The notes under the pieces were generated by a model. The model had not been told where the DNA came from and made no database searches. It saw nothing but the letters and a program-made list of their open reading frames with translations. Below, one piece after another: positions 7,062 to 13,134 of a stretch of 14,925 nucleotides of DNA. The stretch is from Chloroflexota bacterium (GTDB lineage Bacteria; Chloroflexota; Dehalococcoidia; SM23-28-2; RBG-16-64-32), in the NCBI GenBank assembly GCA_005882715.1, contig VBEI01000128.1, positions 1 to 14,925 of the forward strand. Direction: 5' to 3'. Both the position numbers and the translations under genes were made by a program. Numbering within the stretch: position 1 is the first letter of the stretch; each line of letters begins with the position of its first letter.

Positions 7062-7113
7062 ACTTCAAGGAGGAAGCGTTATGCCCTATGCGGTTGTCGT
7101 AGTTCCGTTACGG

Positions 7114-8016
7114 CTAGTTCTTGTTCAGGCCGCCGTCTTGTCCCTGTGGTTCGTTAGGATTGGCGTTGCCGTTCGGGTCACCATTGGGGTTTCCGTTGCC
7201 GCCGGCGTTGCTGCCCGTACCGTTGTTTCCCTGACCTTGACCGGGGTTGCTTGCGTCCTCATGGCCGGCATCGTTGCCGTGGCCGTTGTTGGCGTCCTCG
7301 CCCTGCTGGCCAGCCGCGCAGTCGCCACTGGCGCTCTCACCGGTCGCGCCATGATTACCTTCTCCCTGGCCGGGGTTGTCCGTATCGTCATGGTTGGGAT
7401 CGTTGCCGTGGCCGTTGTTCGCGTCCGCACAACCCTCGCCTGCCTGGTTCGCCGTTGCGCCCTCATCTGCGCCTTTGCTGCATGACTGCTTTTGGTGCGC
7501 ATCCTCGGCGTTTTGCGCTTTGTCCAGGCTGTTGCCGCTGCCTTCAAAGGCGTTCGGGTTCGCGCAGTCGCGCCCCCGGTCAGACGCGGAGCTCTCGCCG
7601 ATGCCGCCGTGAGGAGCATCACTATCGCTGCTGACGCCGACCGCCGATAGGACATCGCCCGCGGGGTCTGGTCCGCCCAGAGCTGCGGAAGCGCCGGCCG
7701 CTCCGCTGATTAAGATCAAAAAGGCGGCGACCGCCGCAGCCACGGTTGCCCACGCCGGTGCGAGACGGGCGGCAGCCAGCGGTCCCGATCTGACCGGCGC
7801 TGATTCGAGACCATTGAGCATCGCCCGGCGGCCGCGCTCGAACGCCGCTGTTGAAGGCTGGACCGGCTCGCCCGCTGCCATCGCTTGCCAGGCCTCGAGG
7901 CGCGGCCGAAGCTCGCCGACGTGCGAGGGATGTCGCTTAAGGCACTCCTCTACTGGGGCGCCGCGCTCCATCTCTGCAATGCAATCGGCGAGCGCTTTCG
8001 ATACTGCTCTGTTCAT
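7114..8016 (-). CDS. Membrane-anchored Gly/Asn-rich repeat protein, probable partner of the adjacent ECF sigma
   Basis: A 300-residue protein of unknown function. Residues 1-45 carry 'ALADCIAEMERGAPVEECLKR' followed by 'HPSHVGELRPRLEAW', a short helical pattern (CLxRxPxxxxELxPxL) that I recognise from Chloroflexota regulatory or membrane proteins, often beside ECF sigma genes. A membrane span lies at about 88-112. The rest (113-300) is Gly/Asn/Asp/Gln-rich, almost certainly exported and disordered, with four cysteines (151, 179, 196, 233) and a duplicated segment around 'NNGHGND'. It lacks the ZAS zinc motif of canonical anti-sigma factors. It starts 95 bases after the sigma gene on the same strand, so it is a candidate non-canonical anti-sigma or a regulon member; which is undetermined. 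Confidence 0.75.
   Translation of the reverse strand: MNRAVSKALADCIAEMERGAPVEECLKRHPSHVGELRPRLEAWQAMAAGEPVQPSTAAFERGRRAMLNGLESAPVRSGPLAAARLAPAWATVAAAVAAFLILISGAAGASAALGGPDPAGDVLSAVGVSSDSDAPHGGIGESSASDRGRDCANPNAFEGSGNSLDKAQNAEDAHQKQSCSKGADEGATANQAGEGCADANNGHGNDPNHDDTDNPGQGEGNHGATGESASGDCAAGQQGEDANNGHGNDAGHEDASNPGQGQGNNGTGSNAGGNGNPNGDPNGNANPNEPQGQDGGLNKN
7225..7425 (-). repeat. Two-copy coding repeat inside the Gly/Asn-rich protein
   Basis: Residues 198-221 (bases 7354-7425) and 241-264 (bases 7225-7296) share the pattern DANNGHGND-x2-H-x-D-x2-NPGQG-x-GN, with a period of 43 residues (129 bases). The DNA copies are also close to each other, which points to an internal duplication rather than convergence. 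Confidence 0.7.
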
Positions 8017-8111
8017 TTCGCCTCAGCCTTTATCAAATCGATGCTCATTTCAATCTGTTTATCGCTGCTTGGAATAGAATTCGTCGGATGCGGCTGGAAT
8101 GGTTCTCTGCA

Positions 8112-8720
8112 CTAGCGTAGCCTACGTCGCAGAGAGTTCAAGGCGCGGGCTTGAAGCGAATAGACGGCCGCGGGCTCCTTCCTCACGATCGCGCCGATCT
8201 CTTTGGCGTCCATCCCGAGGAAGAACTTTAGAATCAGCACTTCTCGCTGGGCTTGCGGAAGTTCTGCCAGAGCTTCTCGCAAGTCCATGCGCTCGGCTAC
8301 GGCACCAGGGTCCGCCTCCAACGGGCCTTCCGGTTCTCTCCGCCTGGCGGTCTGGCCAAACAGGCGGGCTGGCAGCTCGGTAATCGTACTTAGAGCGACG
8401 ACGCGATGCCTCAGAGTCGTGCGGTGATAACTGCTGACGTTGTTCTGAGCGATTCGGTACAGCCAGGCGAGCAACGGCTGCCCGCGATACTGGTACGCGC
8501 CGATTCCCTTCACGGCGCCGAGAAACACCGAAGATGCTAGGTCCTCAGCCACATGCGGGTCGAACACCCGGGCGTGGATGTAGCGATATATCTGTACGTA
8601 ATGACGGGCGTAGATCTCGTCCCATGCCTTCGACGAACGCTCTTTGGCGCGCGCCACCAGCTCGGCTTCGTAATCGCTGGCCACGGTGAAAGTCAGGGAG
8701 ACAGCGGGATCGTTGTGCAT
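8112..8720 (-). CDS. ECF-family RNA polymerase sigma factor (second)
   Basis: A 202-residue two-domain sigma factor, only distantly similar to the one at 4285. Sigma-2 spans about residues 20-100 ('AWDEIYARHYVQIYRYIHARV', 'HVAEDLASSVFLGAVKGIGAY', 'LLAWLYRIAQNNVSSYHR'). Sigma-4 spans about 146-200 ('LPQAQREVLILKFFLGMDAKEIG', then 'AAVYSLQARALNSLRRRL' as the DNA-recognition helix). No sigma-3 domain is present. The upstream region on its own strand has GTAAC-N16-CGTC, which matches the architecture of ECF-type promoters and suggests that it transcribes its own gene. The membrane-anchored Gly/Asn-rich protein encoded downstream is the likely regulator. The gene is divergent from dcd. Confidence 0.9.
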   Translation of the reverse strand: MHNDPAVSLTFTVASDYEAELVARAKERSSKAWDEIYARHYVQIYRYIHARVFDPHVAEDLASSVFLGAVKGIGAYQYRGQPLLAWLYRIAQNNVSSYHRTTLRHRVVALSTITELPARLFGQTARRREPEGPLEADPGAVAERMDLREALAELPQAQREVLILKFFLGMDAKEIGAIVRKEPAAVYSLQARALNSLRRRLR

Positions 8721-8732
8721 GTCATAGAAAGC

Positions 8733-8757
8733 GACGCCCTAATATCTGTAACGTTAC
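8733..8757 (-). promoter_or_regulatory. ECF-type promoter of the second sigma gene
   Basis: Read on the minus strand: GTAAC (8757-8753), a 16-base spacer, then CGTC (8736-8733), 12 bases before the ATG at 8720. This matches the -35/-10 layout known for ECF sigma factors (for example GGAAC or TGTAAC with CGTC-like -10). No Shine-Dalgarno sequence lies before the ATG, so the leader would be very short. Autoregulation is inferred. Confidence 0.5.
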
Positions 8758-8760
8758 TGA
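8745..8760. promoter_or_regulatory. Palindrome over the ECF promoter -35 (possible operator)
   Basis: The core GTAACGTTAC (8748-8757) is a perfect 10-base palindrome and extends to a 16-base imperfect one with one mismatched pair in each flank. It includes the -35 of the sigma promoter and lies between divergent sigma and dcd genes. It could bind a dimeric regulator or be incidental to the GTAAC box. Confidence 0.35.
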
Positions 8761-8798
8761 CCGCCATTCGAGGCCGCCCGCGATTTCCGGATTGTCTC

Positions 8799-8828
8799 TT
8801 GACCCCTCGCCTGTTTGGGGCCTACCTT
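8799..8828 (+). promoter_or_regulatory. Promoter of dcd (leaderless type)
   Basis: TTGACC (8799-8804), 18-base spacer, TACCTT (8823-8828), then exactly 6 bases to ATG 8835. The -35 matches five of six consensus bases. With transcription starting 6-7 bases after the -10, the message would begin at or next to the start codon, consistent with the absence of a Shine-Dalgarno sequence. Confidence 0.6.
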
Positions 8829-8834
8829 CGATCC

Positions 8835-9422
8835 ATGTCCGTCCTGAGCGATCGAGATATCAAGCAGCAGCTCGCCGGTGGCCGCATAGTGATCGAGCCG
8901 CTGGACCACGATGCTATTCAGCCCGCATCGGTCGACCTCCGCCTCGACCGCGCCTTTCGCGTTTTCAACGTGACTACCCGCCCATACGTCGACGTGCGAG
9001 AGACAGTAGATGAGCTCACCGCGCTGGTCACGATAGCAGCGGGCGAGCCCTTCGTCGTTCAACCGGGCGTTTTCTGCCTCGCGACTACACTGGAGACGAT
9101 TACCCTGCCGAACGACATAGTTGCGCGGGTGGACGGCAGGTCTTCGTTGGGTAGACTCGGCCTCCTTGTGCACGCGACGGCCGGTTACGTCGACCCGGGT
9201 TGGATCGGCAAGCTAACGCTCGAGCTTTCCAACCAGTCCCAGATGCCAATCGCCCTCTACTACGGAATGCGCGTTGCGCAGATCAGCTTCCTTAGCCTGT
9301 CCTCGCCGGTGGATCGACCGTACGGCACACCCGGCCTCGGCTCTAAGTACCAGGGTCAGACCGGGCCTACTCCCTCGCGCATCTCCAGGGATCCGCACGC
9401 CGGCGATACGGCGGGGGCCTAA
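8835..9422 (+). CDS. dcd: dCTP deaminase, likely bifunctional dCTP deaminase/dUTPase
   Basis: A 195-residue trimeric-type enzyme that deaminates dCTP and feeds dUMP/dTTP synthesis. It carries 'RSSLGRLGL' at residues 102-110, 'VHATAGYVDPGWIGKLTLEL' at 112-131 with the predicted catalytic E130, and the C-terminal 'GSKYQGQTGPTPSR' that closes over the nucleotide. The 'TAG' at 115-117 follows the bifunctional Mycobacterium/Methanocaldococcus type rather than the monofunctional E. coli 'TAH', so dUTP hydrolysis in the same active site is predicted. The frame stays open upstream to 8553, but family similarity begins at 8835 and a leaderless promoter sits just before it, so 8835 is the start. The 5' region is divergent from the second ECF sigma gene. 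Confidence 0.94.
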   Translation: MSVLSDRDIKQQLAGGRIVIEPLDHDAIQPASVDLRLDRAFRVFNVTTRPYVDVRETVDELTALVTIAAGEPFVVQPGVFCLATTLETITLPNDIVARVDGRSSLGRLGLLVHATAGYVDPGWIGKLTLELSNQSQMPIALYYGMRVAQISFLSLSSPVDRPYGTPGLGSKYQGQTGPTPSRISRDPHAGDTAGA

Positions 9423-9465
9423 GCCTGTTCGGCCCATCCGGGAGCGATAGGATTCTAAGAGCTTC

Positions 9466-9494
9466 TGGACAAGTCCGGGTGGCCGCCCTAAGAT
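9466..9494 (+). promoter_or_regulatory. Promoter of the DUF4389 gene
   Basis: TGGACA (9466-9471), 17-base spacer, TAAGAT (9489-9494), housekeeping-type. The leader is about 30 bases and contains GAGGAGG (9514-9520), a strong Shine-Dalgarno 7 bases before ATG 9528, so unlike dcd this gene has a conventional leadered message. Confidence 0.55.
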
Positions 9495-9527
9495 GTACGC
9501 GTTTACAGCAAGCGAGGAGGGCACGCT

Positions 9528-10121
9528 ATGGCTGACTACCCGGTGATCTTCGAGGTTACTCGCCCGGCGAAGTTCGAACGACCACAGGTACTCATTCGCA
9601 TCGTCGCGTACTTCTTGTTATCCCTCGTAATGAGCCTCGTCTATTGGGCTCTACCAATCGTCGCCGCGATCTGGGTCTCACAAAAGGGAAGCCAGCGGTA
9701 CCTCGAGGAGGACGGCCCGAAGGTTACCGGCTGGCTGCGCTGGACGACGGCGCTATCGGCTTATGTGTACCTGCTGACTGATCGTTTTCCGTCCGACGAG
9801 GACGTATCCGTGCGGTACGACCTGCAGCCGATGGGAACCCCGAGCATCGGCTCGGCCTTGCTGCGGCTGATAACGAGCATTCCCAGCCTGATCGTCTTTA
9901 CCATACTCAACTGGGTGGCTACGATCATCTGGTTCATCGCCGCCGTGATGGTACTCATCCAGGAGACGTACCCCGAGGGATTGTATGACTTCCAGTGCGG
10001 CGTTGTTCGCTGGCAGGCACGGCTGCTGGCTTATCACGCCTCGCTCGTGGGCGCTTACCCGCCGTTCGCGTTCGACACCGGGCCGCAGTCCGCTTCGCCA
10101 CCCGCCGCCGCCGCGCCTTAG
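9528..10121 (+). CDS. DUF4389 membrane protein
   Basis: A 197-residue integral membrane protein of unknown function. The N-terminal 'YPVIFEVTRPAKFERPQVLIRI' precedes a membrane segment at about 23-50. A soluble stretch follows (54-110, with 'LSAYVYLLTDRFPSDE'), then a second long hydrophobic segment at about 116-145. The C-terminal 'RWQARLLAYHASLVGAYPPFAFD' is the recognisable end of the DUF4389 family, in which proteins may carry one or two such units; this one carries a single unit. A Pro/Ala tail ends the protein. Strong Shine-Dalgarno and own promoter. It converges with the Ddn-like gene, their stop codons overlapping by 4 bases (10118-10121). Confidence 0.85.
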   Translation: MADYPVIFEVTRPAKFERPQVLIRIVAYFLLSLVMSLVYWALPIVAAIWVSQKGSQRYLEEDGPKVTGWLRWTTALSAYVYLLTDRFPSDEDVSVRYDLQPMGTPSIGSALLRLITSIPSLIVFTILNWVATIIWFIAAVMVLIQETYPEGLYDFQCGVVRWQARLLAYHASLVGAYPPFAFDTGPQSASPPAAAAP

Positions 10122-10543
10122 TTGTCAGGCGCAAGAACGACGACCGGTATCTCCCGCCTCGCCATCCGCCGGTACTCGTCATATCCGTAGTACAGCTCGA
10201 CGGCTTGCCGCCAGAGCCGTTCTCGCTCGTCGCCGTCGGCTTTGTGGGCGACTACCGTCCTCACATCGCGGCCCACCTGGACTTCGGCCTTTGGCTGCGA
10301 GCGCAGGTTGAGCCACCACTCCGGGTGTTTGTCCGAGCCGCCGTTAGAGCCAATGATTATCATGTTCTTGCCGTCCGGTAAGTAGACGAGGGGGGTCGTC
10401 CGCTTGAGGCCGCTCGTACGCCCGGTGGTGGTGAGCAACAGAATCGGCAGCCGTCCGAAGCGCCCGCCGATGAGGCCGCCGGAGAGACGGTACCAGAACT
10501 CGTGGGTGCCCGATATCATGCGCATCATAGCTCTGGCGGGCAT
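10118..10543 (-). CDS. Deazaflavin (F420)-dependent nitroreductase family protein (Ddn-like)
   Basis: A 141-residue split-barrel protein of the DUF385/Ddn family (TIGR00026-like). Diagnostic blocks are 'PILLLTTTGRTSGLKRTTPLVYL' with the family 'TTGR.SG' signature, 'MIIIGSNGGSDKHPEWWLNLRSQP', and the 'W.....YYGYDEYRRMARREIPVVVL' end. Family members reduce substrates such as quinones or nitroimidazoles with reduced F420; the physiological substrate here is unknown. GGAGG at 10554-10550 on its strand is a good Shine-Dalgarno 6 bases before the ATG. Together with the PPOX protein at 2114 it is the second probable F420 user in the window. It is divergent from the DUF3291 gene and overlaps the DUF4389 gene tail to tail. 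Confidence 0.9.
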   Translation of the reverse strand: MPARAMMRMISGTHEFWYRLSGGLIGGRFGRLPILLLTTTGRTSGLKRTTPLVYLPDGKNMIIIGSNGGSDKHPEWWLNLRSQPKAEVQVGRDVRTVVAHKADGDERERLWRQAVELYYGYDEYRRMARREIPVVVLAPDN

Positions 10544-10568
10544 TGGAACCTCCTACGAACGCGAGCAC

Positions 10569-10574
10569 ATTCTA
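10569..10574 (-). promoter_or_regulatory. -10 element of the Ddn-like gene
   Basis: Reads TAGAAT on the minus strand, 25 bases before the ATG and upstream of the GGAGG ribosome site, so a short conventional leader is expected. No good -35 is visible at 16-18 bases. Confidence 0.4.
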
Positions 10575-10606
10575 CACCCGGCGGAGCGTGTGGTACCGTC
10601 ATTTTC

Positions 10607-11137
10607 GTGAACGTAGCACCGGCCGCGGGATATCACCTGGCGCAGTACAACATCGCGCGCTTGGTCGCGCCTCTCGACGACCCGCGTATCGCGGACTTCG
10701 TGGCCAACCTCGACCGGGTCAACCGGCTGGGCGACTGCGCCCCCGGCTTCGTTTGGCGGCATCAGACCGAAGAGGGCAACTCCACCGCTGTGCGAGTGCG
10801 GGGCGATCCTCTCATCCTGGTGAACTTCTCGGTATGGGAAGACGCTGAGTCGCTGTTCGAGTTCACGTACCGCAGCGGCCATGCCGAAATGTACCGGCGC
10901 CGCCGGGAATGGTTTGAGCCGCCGAGCGAAGCGCATTTGGTGCTGTGGTGGATACCGGCCGGTCACGTTCCGACTATGGACGAGGCCGAGGACCGGCTGG
11001 ACTACCTGCGGGCACGCGGGCCGACACCGAGGGCGTTTACCTTCAAGCAGCGGTTCTGCCCGCCGAGCTCCTTACTGAGGCGAGATTCGGGGCAACCTCA
11101 ACTGGAGAGCCTTGACGGCTGCATCCTCGACCGGTGA
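10607..11137 (+). CDS. DUF3291 domain protein
   Basis: A 176-residue soluble protein. It matches the DUF3291 pattern throughout: 'YHLAQYNIARLVAPLDDPRIADFV' near the start, 'LDRVNRLGDCAPGFVWRHQ', 'ILVNFSVWEDAESLFEFTYRS', 'RRREWFEPP', 'HLVLWWIPAGHVPTMDEA' and 'RGPTPRAFTFKQRF'. The fold is probably dimeric alpha/beta barrel-like; biochemical function is unknown. The frame is open further upstream, but conserved sequence begins just after GTG 10607. A TANNNT-type TACCGT (10594-10599) sits 7 bases before this GTG, so a leaderless message is plausible. The thiD GTG lies 10 bases after the stop. Confidence 0.86.
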   Translation: MNVAPAAGYHLAQYNIARLVAPLDDPRIADFVANLDRVNRLGDCAPGFVWRHQTEEGNSTAVRVRGDPLILVNFSVWEDAESLFEFTYRSGHAEMYRRRREWFEPPSEAHLVLWWIPAGHVPTMDEAEDRLDYLRARGPTPRAFTFKQRFCPPSSLLRRDSGQPQLESLDGCILDR

Positions 11138-11141
11138 CTCT
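11113..11141 (+). promoter_or_regulatory. Possible leaderless promoter of thiD inside the DUF3291 gene end
   Basis: TTGACG (11113-11118) is a good -35. After 17 bases GACTCT (11136-11141) keeps only the A2 and T6 of a -10 consensus and ends exactly 6 bases before GTG 11148, the same distance as at dcd. The weak -10 keeps this tentative; thiD may simply be co-transcribed. Confidence 0.3.
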
Positions 11142-11147
11142 TAGCGA

Positions 11148-11936
11148 GTGCGCTCCGTACTCATCATCGCCGGCTCCGACTCAAGCGCGGGAGCGGGGAT
11201 ACAGGCCGATCTCAAGACTTGTGCCGCGCTTGGTGTCTACGGGATGACAGCTATAACGGCGCTGACGGCGCAGAACACCACCGGTGTGTCGGCGATTCAC
11301 GAGGTGCCGCCGGATTTTGTCGGGGAACAGATCGACGCCGTAGTCGAGGACATCCGGCCTGACGCCGTGAAGACCGGAATGCTGGCGACCGCGGCAATAA
11401 TAGAGATCGTGGTGGCGAAGATAAAAGAACATGCGCTGCCGTTTGTTGTCGTTGATCCAGTGATGGTGGCGAAGAGTGGTGACAGGCTACTGCGAGAGGA
11501 TGCCTTGCTCGCGATTCGGAAGCTTTTGCCCCTGGCTGACGTGCTTACGCCGAATCTACCGGAGGCTGAAGACCTTCTGGGGCACGCCGTGAGGACGAAC
11601 AAAGAGATGCGGGAGGCCGCGCGCGAGCTGCAGTCTCTAGGACCGAGGAACGTCGTGATAAAGGGCGGCCATCGAGAAGGAGAATCGGCGATCGACATCC
11701 TGTTTGACGCTCGCGACTTCCATGAATACGCCTCGCCGCGAATCGATACGACAAGCACCCATGGGACAGGCTGCAGCTTCTCATCGGCGATCGCAGCGTT
11801 CCTGGCGCGGCAGGAGACGGTGCCGGTAGCGGTGAAGCACGCAAAGGAGTACTTGACGGAGGCGCTGCGGCGGGCCGAGCCCATTGGGCACGGCCACGGG
11901 CCCGTGGACCACTTTTGGAGTTTACGCGGCGATTAA
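11148..11936 (+). CDS. thiD: Hydroxymethylpyrimidine/phosphomethylpyrimidine kinase
   Basis: A 262-residue ribokinase-fold enzyme that phosphorylates HMP and HMP-phosphate to HMP-diphosphate for thiamine synthesis. It has the N-terminal 'AGSDSSAGAGIQADLKTCAALG' (residues 8-29), 'DAVKTGMLA' at 72-80, 'DPVMVAKSGDRLL' at 103-115, 'DVLTPNLPEAE' at 131-141, 'VIKGGH' at 170-175 and the anion hole 'HGTGCSFSSAIAA' at 205-217 with C209. Length is normal. No thiE or other thiamine gene is adjacent and I see no TPP riboswitch upstream, so the gene looks isolated from its pathway. The start is GTG 11148, directly before the first strand. Confidence 0.95.
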   Translation: MRSVLIIAGSDSSAGAGIQADLKTCAALGVYGMTAITALTAQNTTGVSAIHEVPPDFVGEQIDAVVEDIRPDAVKTGMLATAAIIEIVVAKIKEHALPFVVVDPVMVAKSGDRLLREDALLAIRKLLPLADVLTPNLPEAEDLLGHAVRTNKEMREAARELQSLGPRNVVIKGGHREGESAIDILFDARDFHEYASPRIDTTSTHGTGCSFSSAIAAFLARQETVPVAVKHAKEYLTEALRRAEPIGHGHGPVDHFWSLRGD

Positions 11937-11961
11937 AGGCGGAACGCGTATGTCGAAAAAC

Positions 11962-12013
11962 GGGAGAGGACGGACATCGGGCTGCGCCCGTTCGAAGAAC
12001 GGGGCCTCTCGCC
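11962..12013 (+). other. Structured intergenic RNA element between thiD and the oxidoreductase gene
   Basis: Nested pairing is visible. CCCGTTC (11987-11993) pairs with GAACGGG (11997-12003) around a 3-base loop, and an outer helix GAGAGG (11964-11969) pairs with CCTCTC (12005-12010), extendable by two G-C pairs past one bulge. An alternative small helix GGGC/GCCC (11979-11989) would compete with the inner stem. It lies between the thiD stop and ATG 12036 and is followed by CTTCTTC rather than a T run. It could be a weak terminator, processing site or leader structure. Confidence 0.4.
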
Positions 12014-12035
12014 CTTCTTCGTGTGAAAGCTGAAT

Positions 12036-13133
12036 ATGATCCGCGTCGGGATTGTCGGCTCGCGATTCGCTGCGAACCTGCACGCGCTGGGGCTGCGGCA
12101 GGCGCCGGGCGCGGAGCTTATGGCGGCGGCATCGCCGAACGCCGAGGACGCCTGGGAGTTTCATCGGCGCTACGAGATACCGCATGTCTTCAAGGACTAC
12201 AAGGACATGCTGGATAGTGGTTTCGTCGATGCCGTTACGGTCGCCTGTCCGAACGATCTCCACTGCGAGGTGACGCTCGCGGCGGCTGCGGCGGGTAAGC
12301 ATGTGTTCGTCGACAAACCGATGGCGTTGAACCCGGCTGACTGTGACCGGATGATCGAGGCATGCCGCCGGGCCGGGGTGATCTTGATGTATGGGGAGAA
12401 CCTCTGTTTCGCGCCGAAGTACGTGCGGGCGAAGGAGCTGGCGGACGAAGGCGCGCTCGGTGAGGTCTACTATGTGCGCCAGCTTGAATGCCACTTTGGT
12501 CCGCACTCGGACTGGTTTTGGGACGTGAAGCGCTCTGGAGGCGGGGTGCTGATGGACATGGGCTGCCATTCCATCGCCTTCTGCCGCTGGATCTTCGGCA
12601 ACGCGCCGGTCGAGAACGTTTATGCCGATGCGGGGACGTTCGTCCACGGTGAGCGGACGCGCGGCGATGACCACTCGCTCGTCGTGATGCGGTTCGGCCG
12701 GACGGAGCGCCATCCACGCGGAGGCGTGGGCGTGGCGGAGAACTCCTGGGCGCGCGCGGGCGGGCTGGATGATCGCGCTGAAATCTTCGGTTCAGCGGGC
12801 ATGACGGTGGCGGACATCGCTCGCGGGAACGCGCTAAACACCTATAGCGGTCCGGGCTACCGTTATCCGGGTGAGAAGGCGCCGCGGTCGCGCGGCTGGT
12901 CCTGGACTTCGTTTGAAGAGGCGTGGAGCTACGGCTTCCCGCAAGAAATGGCGCAATTCGTGGAGTGCATCGACGAGGGCAAGCAGCCGCCGCTGACCGG
13001 CGAAGACGGCCGCGCCGTGCTCGAGGTCATCTTCGCTGCGTACGAGTCAGCGCGGACGGGGCAGCGCGTCTCGCTGCCGTTCGAGAATGACGCGCGGCGC
13101 CCGATCGACCTGTGGCTGGGCGAATCGCGCTAG
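12036..13133 (+). CDS. Gfo/Idh/MocA-family oxidoreductase
   Basis: A 365-residue NAD(P)-dependent dehydrogenase of the sugar/inositol dehydrogenase superfamily. The N-terminal Rossmann domain (1-120) has 'RVGIVGSRFAANLHALGL' and 'VDAVTVACPNDLHCEVTLAAAAAGKHVFVDKPMAL', where the family EKP motif is DKP (93-95). The C-terminal domain starts near 121 ('GENLCFAPKYVRAKELADEGALGEVYYVR') and includes 'SGGGVLMDMGCHSIAFCRW' (167-185) with D174 and H178 in the expected active-site positions. The substrate, probably a polyol or sugar derivative, cannot be read from the sequence. It starts 99 bases after thiD across a structured gap, with no strong Shine-Dalgarno, and ends 1 base before the convergent GYD gene's stop. 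Confidence 0.92.
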   Translation: MIRVGIVGSRFAANLHALGLRQAPGAELMAAASPNAEDAWEFHRRYEIPHVFKDYKDMLDSGFVDAVTVACPNDLHCEVTLAAAAAGKHVFVDKPMALNPADCDRMIEACRRAGVILMYGENLCFAPKYVRAKELADEGALGEVYYVRQLECHFGPHSDWFWDVKRSGGGVLMDMGCHSIAFCRWIFGNAPVENVYADAGTFVHGERTRGDDHSLVVMRFGRTERHPRGGVGVAENSWARAGGLDDRAEIFGSAGMTVADIARGNALNTYSGPGYRYPGEKAPRSRGWSWTSFEEAWSYGFPQEMAQFVECIDEGKQPPLTGEDGRAVLEVIFAAYESARTGQRVSLPFENDARRPIDLWLGESR

Positions 13134-13134
13134 G

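Noticed and set aside
7225..7425. Spaced repeats considered as a possible CRISPR remnant
   Set aside because: Only two copies, no unique spacers, and they encode a protein repeat in frame; no cas genes nearby.
8553..8834. Open frame extending dcd upstream by 94 codons
   Set aside because: It overlaps the 5' part of the ECF sigma gene and has no family similarity; dcd homology and a well-placed promoter start at 8835.
10502..10606. Upstream extension of the DUF3291 frame
   Set aside because: It overlaps the 5' end of the divergent Ddn-like gene, and the conserved domain begins right after GTG 10607.
11101..11147. Possible TPP riboswitch before thiD
   Set aside because: Only 10 bases separate thiD from the DUF3291 stop and no thi-box-like conserved core is visible.
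11297..11884. 195-codon minus-strand frame opposite thiD
   Set aside because: Ser/Arg-rich antisense of a clear thiD gene, with no family features.
11922..12713. 263-codon minus-strand frame opposite the oxidoreductase gene
   Set aside because: Arg/His/Pro-rich antisense composition with no motifs; the + strand Gfo/Idh/MocA gene explains the region.
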